From an uncultured Sphingomonadales bacterium (GTDB lineage: Bacteria; Pseudomonadota; Alphaproteobacteria; Sphingomonadales; Sphingomonadaceae): DNA of 64,000 nt. The notes beneath the pieces were generated by a model that saw only the letters and a list, made by a program, of their open reading frames with translations, searched no databases and was not told where the DNA came from. The position numbers and the translations under genes were made by a program. This document shows, piece by piece, positions 51,501 through 59,535 of the stretch; the first letter of the stretch is position 1; each line of letters opens with the position of its first letter. The stretch is taken from NCBI GenBank assembly GCA_937898525.1, contig CALCBC010000015.1, forward strand, positions 62,001 through 126,000, given 5' to 3'.

Positions 51501-52412
51501 TCAGGGCAACGGCCCGACGAACAGCAGCGGATCGAGCCGCTGCCCGCGCCACATCAGCCCCCAGTGAAGGTGCGGACCCGTCGCGCGCCCGGTCGCGCCG
51601 ATGCGGCCGATCGGCTGACCCTGCCTGACACGCTCGCCTTCGCGCACGAGCAGTTCCGAGCTGTGCAGGAATGCGCTTGACAGCCCCTGCCCGTGATCGA
51701 CGATCAGCAGGTAGCCCTCGAGCGTGAACGGTGTCTCGGCCGCGAGCACGACGACGCCGTCGGCGGGTGCGACGTAGGTCGTCCCCGCCCCGCCGGCGAT
51801 GTCGAGTCCCGAGTGATAGCTGCCGGGCTTGCCGCGGTAGACGCGCTGCGAGCCGAACCGGCCCGAGATGCGCCCGGTGACGGGCCAGATGAAGGTCTGT
51901 CGCCAGCCCTCGCTGCCGCTCTCGATCGCCCGCGCGGCAGCGATGCGCGCCAGCTCGGGCTCGCGGCGGCGCGTGAACTCGGCGTCGGGCACGTTGGCGC
52001 GGAAATCCGCGTTGACGTGCTCGATGTGCCAGGCGCGCGGGGCAACCGTCAGCGGACTCTCGACCGTGCGGCCGTCGCGCAGCACCGCGGTCAGCGTGGT
52101 GGTCGGCCCGGCGTCGCGATCGAACGCGGCGAAGAACCGCCCCTCGGGGTCGAGCGACAGAGGCTGCTCGCCGATCCGCGCGCTCACCGTGCCGGCCGGG
52201 GCCTGCCCGCGAAGCCATCCGCCCTGGGTCAGCTCGCCCGAATAGACGAAGGTGGCGGGCCCGGCCGGGGGCGGAGGTGGAACGGGTGAGGGCACCGGTG
52301 CCTGTGTCGGCGTGGGCGTTGCGGTGGGGGCGGTTGCCGGAGCGCTGTCGTCGGCAGGGGCCACGCAGGCGACCAGGGCCCCGATGGAAACGAGCGCGAC
52401 AAAACTCCTCAC
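51501..52412 (-). CDS. M23-family peptidase, lipoprotein
   Basis: 303 residues from GTG 52412. Lipobox LVAC (Cys16) in the signal, then a 35-residue Ala/Pro/Thr linker. The C-terminal LytM domain (about 180-300) has the zinc-ligand motifs HSGLDIAG and HLHWGLMWRG (HxH). It may be a peptidoglycan hydrolase or an amidase activator. Convergent with the MerC gene. The start overlaps the DUF2093 gene by 4 bases. Confidence 0.9.
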   Translation of the reverse strand: MRSFVALVSIGALVACVAPADDSAPATAPTATPTPTQAPVPSPVPPPPPAGPATFVYSGELTQGGWLRGQAPAGTVSARIGEQPLSLDPEGRFFAAFDRDAGPTTTLTAVLRDGRTVESPLTVAPRAWHIEHVNADFRANVPDAEFTRRREPELARIAAARAIESGSEGWRQTFIWPVTGRISGRFGSQRVYRGKPGSYHSGLDIAGGAGTTYVAPADGVVVLAAETPFTLEGYLLIVDHGQGLSSAFLHSSELLVREGERVRQGQPIGRIGATGRATGPHLHWGLMWRGQRLDPLLFVGPLP

Positions 52413-52612
52413 GCCTGGCCGAGCAGCCTTCGGGTGGCGATCTCGGCGCTGGCGTAGGCCTCCTGCCGTTCGGCGCTCCAGTAGCGCAGCTCTTCCAGCG
52501 GGATGGCCTCGCCGGTCACCGCGCAGGTGACGAAGCGCCCGGGCTTGACCACGCGGAAGCTGTTCGGGCCGTAGATCAGGGTGGCGGCGTTGTCGCCGGA
52601 GGACATCAGCAT
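52409..52612 (-). CDS. DUF2093 family protein
   Basis: 67 residues from ATG 52612 (GTG 52618 is two codons upstream). The whole protein matches the small DUF2093 family (FRVVKPGRFVTCAVTGEAIP; LRYWSAERQEAYASAEIATR), restricted to alphaproteobacteria. The single Cys and compact size suggest a structural domain of unknown role. Translationally coupled to the M23 peptidase; 27 bases separate it from xseA. Confidence 0.88.
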   Translation of the reverse strand: MLMSSGDNAATLIYGPNSFRVVKPGRFVTCAVTGEAIPLEELRYWSAERQEAYASAEIATRRLLGQA

Positions 52613-52639
52613 GGGCACGGACTTACCAACCGCGGACCA

Positions 52640-54109
52640 CTAAAGCAATTTCGGCTGCTCGCCGGGCGCCGCGGCGGGCTTCGGCCGCGCCGGACGCGGC
52701 GAGCTTCCCGCCGGGACGACCTCGAGCTGGCCGTCGCGGAACTTGAGCCCGAGCGCCGGCTCCCTGCGCGCCACAGCGGCGCTGGTCACCGCCTTGCCGG
52801 CGCTATCGAGCACCATCGCGTAGCCGCGTTCGAGTGGCCTCTCCGGGTGCAGGTGCTCGGCCAGTCGCCGAATCGATTCGAGCTTGTCGCGCTGCTCGCG
52901 GATTCGCGCCGTGACCAGAGTCGGGGTCAGCCGTATGCTCGCGAGACGGTGCCGGGCGTGGTCCAGCCGCGCAGCGAGCAGCGGGCCGGACAGCCGCGCC
53001 GAGGCGAACTGCAGCCGCTCACGAGCTTGCGCCGCACGGTCGGCGAGCCCGCGGCGCAGGCCATCGGCAAGATCGTCGAGCCGTTGTCCCGGTACGGTGG
53101 TGAGCGTTTCCGGCCGCGGCAGGCGCGCGACACGCGCGGCGAGGCGTTCGCGGCCGAGCTCGACCGGGCGCAGTGCGCACTTGCGCTGCCGGAGGCCGAG
53201 CTCGTCGAGCGTCGCGGCGAGCTCACGGCGCACGGGGACCGCCATCTCGGCCGCGGCGGTCGGCGTCGGCGCGCGGCGGTCGGCCGCGAAGTCCGCCAGC
53301 GTGGTGTCGGTCTCGTGCCCGACCGCGCTGATCACCGGAATCGGCGAGTCGGCGATGGCGCGGACCACGATCTCCTCGTTGAAGGCCCACAGGTCCTCGA
53401 TCGATCCGCCGCCGCGGGCGACGATCAGCAGGTCGGGCCGCGGCACCGGGCCACCGGGCGCGATCGCGGCGAACCCGCGCAGCGCCGCGGCGACCTGTTC
53501 GGCCGCGCCTTGCCCCTGGACCAGCACCGGCCAGACCAGCACGCGGCTCGGGAAGCGGTCCCCGAGCCGGTGGAGGATGTCTCGGATCACTGCGCCGGTC
53601 GGCGAGGTGACCACGCCAATCACGCCGGGCAGGAACGGCAACGGCCGCTTGCGCGAGGCATCGAACAGGCCCTCCGCCTCGAGCCGGCGGCGGGTCTTGT
53701 CGAGCAGCGCGAGCAGCGCGCCCTCGCCGGCGATCTCCATCGTCTCGATGACGATCTGGTACTTCGAGCGGCCCGGGTAAGTGGTCAGCTTGCCGCCGGC
53801 GACGACCTCGATCCCGTCCTCGGGCAGGAACGACAGCCGCTGCACCGAGCCGCGCCACATGACGCCGTCGATCACCGCGCCCTCGTCCTTGAGACAGCAG
53901 TAGAGGTGCCCCGAAGCCGCACGCTTGACCCCCGACAGCTCGCCGCGCAGGCGCACGAAGCCGAACCGGTCCTCGACCGTACGCTTGAGCAGCTGCGAAA
54001 TCTCGGTGATCGTCAGCGGCGCGGCGTTGTCGCCGGGCTGCCCCTTGGCTACCAGCCCGCCGGCGGCCATCTCGTCGTCATCAAACCTGCTGTCGGAAGG
54101 GCCGGGCAT
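52640..54109 (-). CDS. xseA: Exodeoxyribonuclease VII large subunit
   Basis: 489 residues from ATG 54109. OB-fold (about 35-125; FVRLRGELSGVKRAASGHLY) and catalytic domain (ITSPTGAVIRDI-like VTSPTGAVIRDILHRLGDRF; ARGGGSIEDLWAFNEE; SAVGHETDTTLADFAADRR), with the long helical C-terminal part. The XseAB enzyme degrades single-stranded DNA to oligonucleotides. Its ATG and that of divergent purD share bases (54107-54110), so no intergenic DNA separates them. xseB is not in the window. Confidence 0.94.
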   Translation of the reverse strand: MPGPSDSRFDDDEMAAGGLVAKGQPGDNAAPLTITEISQLLKRTVEDRFGFVRLRGELSGVKRAASGHLYCCLKDEGAVIDGVMWRGSVQRLSFLPEDGIEVVAGGKLTTYPGRSKYQIVIETMEIAGEGALLALLDKTRRRLEAEGLFDASRKRPLPFLPGVIGVVTSPTGAVIRDILHRLGDRFPSRVLVWPVLVQGQGAAEQVAAALRGFAAIAPGGPVPRPDLLIVARGGGSIEDLWAFNEEIVVRAIADSPIPVISAVGHETDTTLADFAADRRAPTPTAAAEMAVPVRRELAATLDELGLRQRKCALRPVELGRERLAARVARLPRPETLTTVPGQRLDDLADGLRRGLADRAAQARERLQFASARLSGPLLAARLDHARHRLASIRLTPTLVTARIREQRDKLESIRRLAEHLHPERPLERGYAMVLDSAGKAVTSAAVARREPALGLKFRDGQLEVVPAGSSPRPARPKPAAAPGEQPKLL

Positions 54110-55403
54110 GAACATCCTGCTGCTGGGATCGGGCGGGCGCGAGCATGCGCTGGCGTGGAAGCTCGCGCAATCCCGCCTGATAACGGAAGAGGGCGGCCGC
54201 CTCTACGCCGCGCCGGGCAATCCCGGGATCGCCGACCACACCGAGCTGGTCGCGCTCGACCCCGCGAGCCACGGCGAGATCGTGGCTTTCTGCGGCAACA
54301 AGGCGATCGGTCTCGTCGTGATCGGCCCCGAGGCGCCGCTGGTCGACGGGCTCGCCGATTCGCTGCGCGCCGCGGGAATCGCGGTATTCGGCCCGTCCCG
54401 CGCCGCCGCGCGGCTCGAGGGGAGCAAGGCCTTCACCAAGGCGCTGTGCGACCGCGCCGGAATCCCGACCGCCGGCTACGCGCATACGACTTCGCTCGCC
54501 GACGCGCTCGCCGCGCTCGACCGGTTCGAGGCGCCCTACGTGCTCAAGGCCGACGGGCTCGCCGCGGGCAAGGGCGTGGTGATCGCCGCGACCCGTGCCG
54601 AGGCCGAGACCGCGCTAGCCGACATGTACGGCGGTGCGATGGGTGCGGCCGGCGCCGAGGTGGTGATCGAGGAATTCATGGAAGGCGAGGAAGTCAGCTT
54701 CTTCGCTCTCACGGACGGCGCGATCATCCTGCCGTTCGGCAGCGCGCAGGACCACAAGCGCGTGGGCGACAGGGACACCGGTCCCAACACGGGCGGCATG
54801 GGGGCCTACAGCCCGGCTCGCGTGCTCACTCCCGACCTGCGCGGGCAGGTCATGCAGCGGATCATCGCCCCGACCGTGAAGACTCTCGCCGAGGAGGGCA
54901 CGCCCTACGTCGGGGTGCTCTATGCCGGACTGATGCTCACCGCCGACGGGCCGAAGCTGGTCGAATACAACTGCCGCTTCGGCGACCCGGAATGCCAGGT
55001 GCTGATGATGCGGCTTGAGAGCGATCTCGGTGAATACCTGCTCGCCTCCGCCGAGAGCCGCCTCGGTGCGCTCAGGCCGCCGAAGTTTTCCGCCGCCCGC
55101 GCGCTGACCGTGGTCATGGCCGCCGAGGGATACCCGGGCACGCCGAAGAAGGGCGGCACGATCGCGGGGATCGCCGAGGCCGAGGCCGACGGCGCCAAGG
55201 TCTTCCACGCCGGCACCGCGCGCAACGCCGAGGGCCGGCTGGTGGCGAACGGGGGGCGCGTGCTCAATGTCACCGCTCTCGGAGAAACTGTCGCCGAGGC
55301 GCAGGCCAGGGCCTACGCCGCGGTCGACCGGATCGACTTCCCGACCGGCTTCTGCCGCCGCGACATCGGCTGGCGCGAGGTCGGGCGGGAGAAGGCCGGC
55401 TAA
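54108..55403 (+). CDS. purD: Phosphoribosylamine-glycine ligase
   Basis: 431 residues from ATG 54108 (GGAAGG 6-11 bases before it). ATP-grasp enzyme: LLLGSGGREHALAWKLA at the start, KADGLAAGKGVVIA, KRVGDRDTGPNTGGMGAYSP and YNCRFGDPECQ are diagnostic. It makes glycinamide ribonucleotide, second step of purine synthesis. Its promoter must lie inside xseA, because both genes begin at the same bases. Confidence 0.96.
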   Translation: MNILLLGSGGREHALAWKLAQSRLITEEGGRLYAAPGNPGIADHTELVALDPASHGEIVAFCGNKAIGLVVIGPEAPLVDGLADSLRAAGIAVFGPSRAAARLEGSKAFTKALCDRAGIPTAGYAHTTSLADALAALDRFEAPYVLKADGLAAGKGVVIAATRAEAETALADMYGGAMGAAGAEVVIEEFMEGEEVSFFALTDGAIILPFGSAQDHKRVGDRDTGPNTGGMGAYSPARVLTPDLRGQVMQRIIAPTVKTLAEEGTPYVGVLYAGLMLTADGPKLVEYNCRFGDPECQVLMMRLESDLGEYLLASAESRLGALRPPKFSAARALTVVMAAEGYPGTPKKGGTIAGIAEAEADGAKVFHAGTARNAEGRLVANGGRVLNVTALGETVAEAQARAYAAVDRIDFPTGFCRRDIGWREVGREKAG

Positions 55404-55437
55404 GATCGCCCTGTCGCGCGGAGCGCGATGGGGAAGA

Positions 55438-56436
55438 TTAGACCCCCAGCTTCTCTGCGATCAGTTCCGCCACCTTAACCTCGGGCCGTGGGCCGATGTG
55501 GCCGATCACCTCGGCGGCGGCGATCGCGCCCATCCGCAGGCGGGTCTCGAGCGGCAGGCCGCGGACGTGGCCGGCGAGGAAGCCGGCGGCGAACTGGTCG
55601 CCGGCGCCGGTCGTGTCGACGACGCGCGCGATCGGCTCGGCGGGCACTTCGGCGTATTCACCTCCCGAGCAGGCCACGGCGCCCTCGGCGCTGCGAGTGA
55701 CGACCAGCGTCGGCACCTTGTCGCGCAGCGCGGCGATGCCTTCATGGAAATCGGGCAGGCCGGTCAGCGCGGCGAGCTCGAGATGGTTGGCGAACAGGAT
55801 GTCGATCAGTCCGTCCTCGATCAGCGCGCGGAAGTCGTCGCCGTGGCGCTCGATGACGAACACTTCGCTGAGCGTGAAGGCAACCTTGCGGCCAGCGGCG
55901 CGCGCTGCCCCGATTGCCCGGCGCATCGCCGCTCGCGGCTCCTCGGGATCCCACAGGTAACCCTCGAGATAGAGGATGCCGGCGTTGCCGATCGCCTGCT
56001 CGTCGAGCGCCGCGGCCGGCAGGAACTGCGAAGCGCCGAGGAAGGTGTTCATCGTCCGCTGCCCGTCGGGCGTGACGAAGATCAGGCACTGCGCGGTTGG
56101 CGGCTCGCCTTCGCGCGCAGGGGTTTCGAAATCGATCCCGACCGAGCGGATGTCGTGCGCGAAGACCTGGCCGAACTGGTCGTTCGCGACCTGGCCAATG
56201 AACGCGCAGCGCGCGCCGAGCGCGGCCAGCCCGGCGAGCGTGTTGGCCGCCGACCCACCCGAGACCTCGCGTGCCGGGCCCATCGCGTCGTAAAGCTCGC
56301 GAGCGCGCGCCGCGTCGACCAGCGTCATCCCGCCGCGGTTCAGCTTCAGCTGCTCGATCAGCCGGTCCTCGCAGGGGGCCATGATGTCGACGATGGCGTT
56401 GCCGATCGCGATCACGTCGTATTTCGGTTGTGTCAT
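55438..56436 (-). CDS. Adenosine kinase-like PfkB-family sugar kinase
   Basis: 332 residues from ATG 56436. PfkB motifs: GGSAANTLAGLAALG near residue 60 and the C-terminal DTTGAGDQFAAGFLAG, with catalytic Asp in GAGD. The N-terminal YDVIAIGNAIVDI matches alphaproteobacterial adenosine kinases. Probably phosphorylates adenosine (purine salvage) with ATP. It is convergent with purD, 34 bases apart, where a short TCGCGC/GCGCGA hairpin lies. Confidence 0.88.
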   Translation of the reverse strand: MTQPKYDVIAIGNAIVDIMAPCEDRLIEQLKLNRGGMTLVDAARARELYDAMGPAREVSGGSAANTLAGLAALGARCAFIGQVANDQFGQVFAHDIRSVGIDFETPAREGEPPTAQCLIFVTPDGQRTMNTFLGASQFLPAAALDEQAIGNAGILYLEGYLWDPEEPRAAMRRAIGAARAAGRKVAFTLSEVFVIERHGDDFRALIEDGLIDILFANHLELAALTGLPDFHEGIAALRDKVPTLVVTRSAEGAVACSGGEYAEVPAEPIARVVDTTGAGDQFAAGFLAGHVRGLPLETRLRMGAIAAAEVIGHIGPRPEVKVAELIAEKLGV

Positions 56437-56536
56437 GAATCCTTCCGGGTCGCGCGGGGAGCCGCGACGGCCGGGACGGCGCCGCGGGAGTTCGGAGCGT
56501 TGACTTGGCCTGCCGCGCGCGCAATCGCAAGCGGGG

Positions 56537-57244
56537 ATGCCGTCGGTCGTCTCCTCCATGCTCCTCGCGCTTGGCCAGCTGGCGGACCCGCGCATGCTCC
56601 GCATCCTGGTCAAGAGCGTGGCAGTGACAGTCGTGCTCGCGGTGGGGATCGCCTGGGGCGGGTGGCTCGGGATCGACTGCGCGCTCGGCCGGGCGGGGCT
56701 CGACGAGGCGCTTTTCGACGGCGCCGGCTTGCTGCGCCAGGCCGCGGCTCTGGTGCTGACGCTGGTCGGGTTGTGGCTGGTCTGGCGGATCGTGGCGATG
56801 GCGGTGATCGGCTTCTTCGCCGACGAGGTGGTCCACGCGGTCGAGGCGCGGCACTATCCCGAGGCCGCGGCCCGTGCGCGCGACCTGCCGGTCGCCGAGC
56901 AGTTCTCGACCAGCTTGCGCTCGGCGTTGCGTGCGCTGGGAATCAACCTGGTCGCATTGCCGGTCGCGCTGGCGCTGCTGTTCACCGGCGTCGGCCCGGC
57001 GCTGGTGTTCTTCCTCGTCAACACGGTGCTCATCGGGCGCGAGCTCGAGGAGATGGTCTGGCTGCGGCACCGGCGCAACGCGGCCGACCTCGCCCCGGTC
57101 GCGCGCGGCGAGCGGTTCCTGCTTGGCGGCGCGGTGACCGCGCTGCTCTCGTTGCCGTTCGTCAATTTCATCGCTCCGATCCTCGGCGCGGCGGCTTCCA
57201 CGCACCTGATTCACCGCAAAGGACCGGCCCGTGACACTGCCTGA
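56537..57244 (+). CDS. EI24-domain membrane protein
   Basis: 235 residues, about five membrane helices. EI24/CysZ-like features: ARDLPVAEQFSTSLRSALRA, FFLVNTVLIGRELEEMVWLRH and the final PILGAAASTHLIH. CysZ proteins of this fold take up sulfate, but this group is distinct and its function unknown. Its last 14 bases overlap the GTG start of the next gene. Confidence 0.85.
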   Translation: MPSVVSSMLLALGQLADPRMLRILVKSVAVTVVLAVGIAWGGWLGIDCALGRAGLDEALFDGAGLLRQAAALVLTLVGLWLVWRIVAMAVIGFFADEVVHAVEARHYPEAAARARDLPVAEQFSTSLRSALRALGINLVALPVALALLFTGVGPALVFFLVNTVLIGRELEEMVWLRHRRNAADLAPVARGERFLLGGAVTALLSLPFVNFIAPILGAAASTHLIHRKGPARDTA

Positions 57245-57689
57245 CCCGCACAAGGGCCTCGTGCTCGCCCTGACGCTCGTCGGGGCGGGCTGCACGACCA
57301 TCTCGGTGCCCACCCCGCCTCCGCCGGCCGCCCCTGCCCCGCCCTCGCCGCAAGCCGAGTCGCAGGTTCCGCCGACGCGCCCGACTCCGCCGCTCGTCAC
57401 TCACCCGCGCGCGCCCGCGATCATGCGGCTGCCGGGGCTCGAGGCCGTGATCGAACAGAACGCGGAGAGCCTCGTGCGCCGTTTCGGCGCCCCGCGCCTC
57501 GACGTTCGCGAAGGCGACATGCGCAAGCTCCAGTTCGCCGGCGAGCCCTGCGTGCTCGATGTGTTTCTCTACCCCCTGCAGGAGGGTGGCGAGCCCGTCG
57601 CGACGCATGTCGAGGCGCGCCGGGCCAGCGACGGGCAGGAGGTCGACCGCGCCGCCTGCGTCGCAGCGCTGCGTCGCCGGGCCGGGTAA
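57231..57689 (+). CDS. Predicted lipoprotein with Pro-rich linker, function unknown
   Basis: 152 residues from GTG 57231. The N-terminus has a weak lipobox (VGAGC, Cys21). A Pro-rich linker (about 28-65) leads to a small domain with two Cys (EPCVLDVFLYP, RAACVAALRR). No family with a known role recognised. It overlaps the EI24 gene by 14 bases and may be translated from the same transcript. Confidence 0.7.
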   Translation: MTLPDPHKGLVLALTLVGAGCTTISVPTPPPPAAPAPPSPQAESQVPPTRPTPPLVTHPRAPAIMRLPGLEAVIEQNAESLVRRFGAPRLDVREGDMRKLQFAGEPCVLDVFLYPLQEGGEPVATHVEARRASDGQEVDRAACVAALRRRAG

Positions 57690-57748
57690 CGCCGATTTAA
57701 GCTTGTCGCGCGATACCCGGAGGCAGACCCCGGGGGGAGCGCTCGTCT

Positions 57749-58675
57749 ATGACCGTGCAGTTCGTCGATATCGCCCGCCAGGCCGCTGCCGGCGGCGCCA
57801 TTTCCGCCGACGACCTCATGGTCCTGCGCCGCGCCGGGTGGTCCGACGGCGCGATGTCGGCCGAGGAAGTCGAGGCGATCTTCGCGCTCAACGACGCGCT
57901 GGCCGAGCCGAGCGCCGAATGGTCCGACTTCTTCGTCGAGACGGTCGGCGAGTTCGTGGTCAACGGCACAGCGCCGCGGGGCTACGTCAACGAGGAAACC
58001 GCGGACTGGCTCATTTCGCGGATCGACCGCGACGGCCGTCTCCAGGGGATGACCGAGCTCGAACTGCTGGTCCGCGTGCTCGAGCACAGCCTGAACACGC
58101 CCGCGGCGCTCAAGGCGTACGTCCTTGAACAGGTCGAGAAGGCGGTGCTTACCGGTGAGGGCCCGACGCGCCACGGCGAGCTCGCTCCGGGCCACGTCAA
58201 CGCCGACGAGGCGGCGATCCTGCGCCGCGTGCTGTTCGCGCCGGGCGGCGACGGCCCGGCGCGCGTCTCGTGCGCCGAGGCCGAGCTGCTGTTTCGTCTC
58301 AAGGACGCGACGCTCGAGGCGGCCAACGCGCTCGAATGGAAGCAGCTGTTCGTGCAGGGCGTCGCCAGCTACCTCGAGAGCGTCGTCTCGCGCAGCGCCC
58401 AGCTCAGCCGCGAGCGGGCGGCCGAGCTCGAAGCCTTCGTCGCCGACGACACCACCCGCGTGACCGGCTTCCTCGGTCGGATGGCGCGGAGCGCGCCGCG
58501 CGCCTTCAGCCTCGCGTTCGGCGGCAAGGCGCCCGAGCGCGACCGGATGGCCGAGCTCCGGGCCGCCCGTGAAATCACGGCCGAAGAGCGGGAATGGCTC
58601 GACGCCAGGATCGGAGCCGATGACCGGATCGACGCTTACGAACAGGCGCTGATCGAGTTCCTCGCCGGCGAGTAG
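57749..58675 (+). CDS. Protein with internal helical repeats, function unknown
   Basis: 308 residues, no signal peptide. The sequence contains three related blocks: one from residue 18 (ISADDLMVLRRAGWSDGAMS, ending KAYVLEQVEKAV), a second from about 151 (VNADEAAILRRVLFAPGGDG, ending LESVVS), and a shorter third from about 275 (ITAEEREWLDARIGADDRID). Each starts with an Asp/Glu-rich helix before an EF-hand-like acidic turn. GGGGGGAGC precedes ATG 57749. Conserved-looking proteins of this type occur in sphingomonads; function unknown. Confidence 0.7.
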   Translation: MTVQFVDIARQAAAGGAISADDLMVLRRAGWSDGAMSAEEVEAIFALNDALAEPSAEWSDFFVETVGEFVVNGTAPRGYVNEETADWLISRIDRDGRLQGMTELELLVRVLEHSLNTPAALKAYVLEQVEKAVLTGEGPTRHGELAPGHVNADEAAILRRVLFAPGGDGPARVSCAEAELLFRLKDATLEAANALEWKQLFVQGVASYLESVVSRSAQLSRERAAELEAFVADDTTRVTGFLGRMARSAPRAFSLAFGGKAPERDRMAELRAAREITAEEREWLDARIGADDRIDAYEQALIEFLAGE

Positions 58676-58699
58676 GGCGCACGGCTCCGCAAGCCGGTG

Positions 58700-59056
58700 C
58701 TAGACCGTGAAGCTCTCGCCGCAGCCACAGGCACCCTTCGCGTTGGGGTTGTCAAACACGAAGCCGGCGGCGAAGTCGTCCTCCTGCCAGTCCATCGTCG
58801 AACCGACGAGGTAGAGCACGCTCGCGCCGTCGATGTAGAAGGTCCCGCCCGGGGTGACGATCTTCTCGTCGAACGGCTGCTCCTCGGTGACATAGTCGAC
58901 CGAATAGGCGAGCCCCGAGCAGCCGCGGCGCGGGGTCGACAGACGGACGCCGATCGCGCCTTCGGGCGCGCGCGCCATCAGCTCGGCGATGCGCGCCTCG
59001 GCGGCGGGGGTCAGCGTAACAGCGGCGGGGCGCTGGCGAAGCTTGCTCTCGTCCAT
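58700..59056 (-). CDS. sufA: A-type iron-sulfur carrier SufA
   Basis: 118 residues from ATG 59056. HesB/IscA fold with the three cysteines RRGCSGLAY and ACGCGESF. It carries Fe-S clusters from the SufBCD scaffold to apo-enzymes. The start overlaps the sufT stop by one base (TGATG). It is the last gene of the suf operon; 25 bases separate it from the convergent repeat-protein gene. Confidence 0.93.
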   Translation of the reverse strand: MDESKLRQRPAAVTLTPAAEARIAELMARAPEGAIGVRLSTPRRGCSGLAYSVDYVTEEQPFDEKIVTPGGTFYIDGASVLYLVGSTMDWQEDDFAAGFVFDNPNAKGACGCGESFTV

Positions 59057-59535
59057 CACAGCATCCCCAGCTCGAGCCGGGCCTCGTCGCTCATCTTGGC
59101 CGGGTCCCACGGCGGGTCCCACACGAGGTTGACCTCGGCGTCGCGCACGCCCGGGACCGAGCTCACGCGCAGCTCGACTTCGCCGGGCATCGATTCGGCG
59201 ACCGGGCAGTGCGGGGTGGTCAGCGTCATCGTCACCATGACGTCGCCCTCGGGGCTGATGTCGACGCCGTAGATCAGCCCGAGGTCGTAGATGTTGACCG
59301 GAATTTCGGGGTCGTAGATCTCGCGCAGCGCCTCGATCACGGCTTCGTAGAGCGCGCCGCCGGGTTCGGTCGGGTTGTCGCCCTGCGGCTTCTGCGCGAG
59401 GAAGCCCTCGAGGTAGTCGCGCTTGCGCGCGAGCTTGTCGGCCGCGGGCTCGGCGTCCTCGACGCGAGCGCGCGGCGGCGGGGGGACGCCCTCGACCTCC
59501 TCGATGCGGAAGCTCTTGCCGGTTTCCTCGTTCAT
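59056..59535 (-). CDS. sufT: SUF system Fe-S assembly protein SufT (DUF59/MIP18)
   Basis: 159 residues. A charged N-terminal extension (about 55 residues, KPQGDNPTEPGG) leads into the DUF59 domain: YDPEIPVNIYDLGLIYGVDI, the conserved Cys in TTPHCPVAES, and WDPPWDPAKMSDEARLELGM. SufT is an auxiliary maturation factor for Fe-S proteins. It overlaps sufS and sufA. Confidence 0.93.
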   Translation of the reverse strand: MNEETGKSFRIEEVEGVPPPPRARVEDAEPAADKLARKRDYLEGFLAQKPQGDNPTEPGGALYEAVIEALREIYDPEIPVNIYDLGLIYGVDISPEGDVMVTMTLTTPHCPVAESMPGEVELRVSSVPGVRDAEVNLVWDPPWDPAKMSDEARLELGML

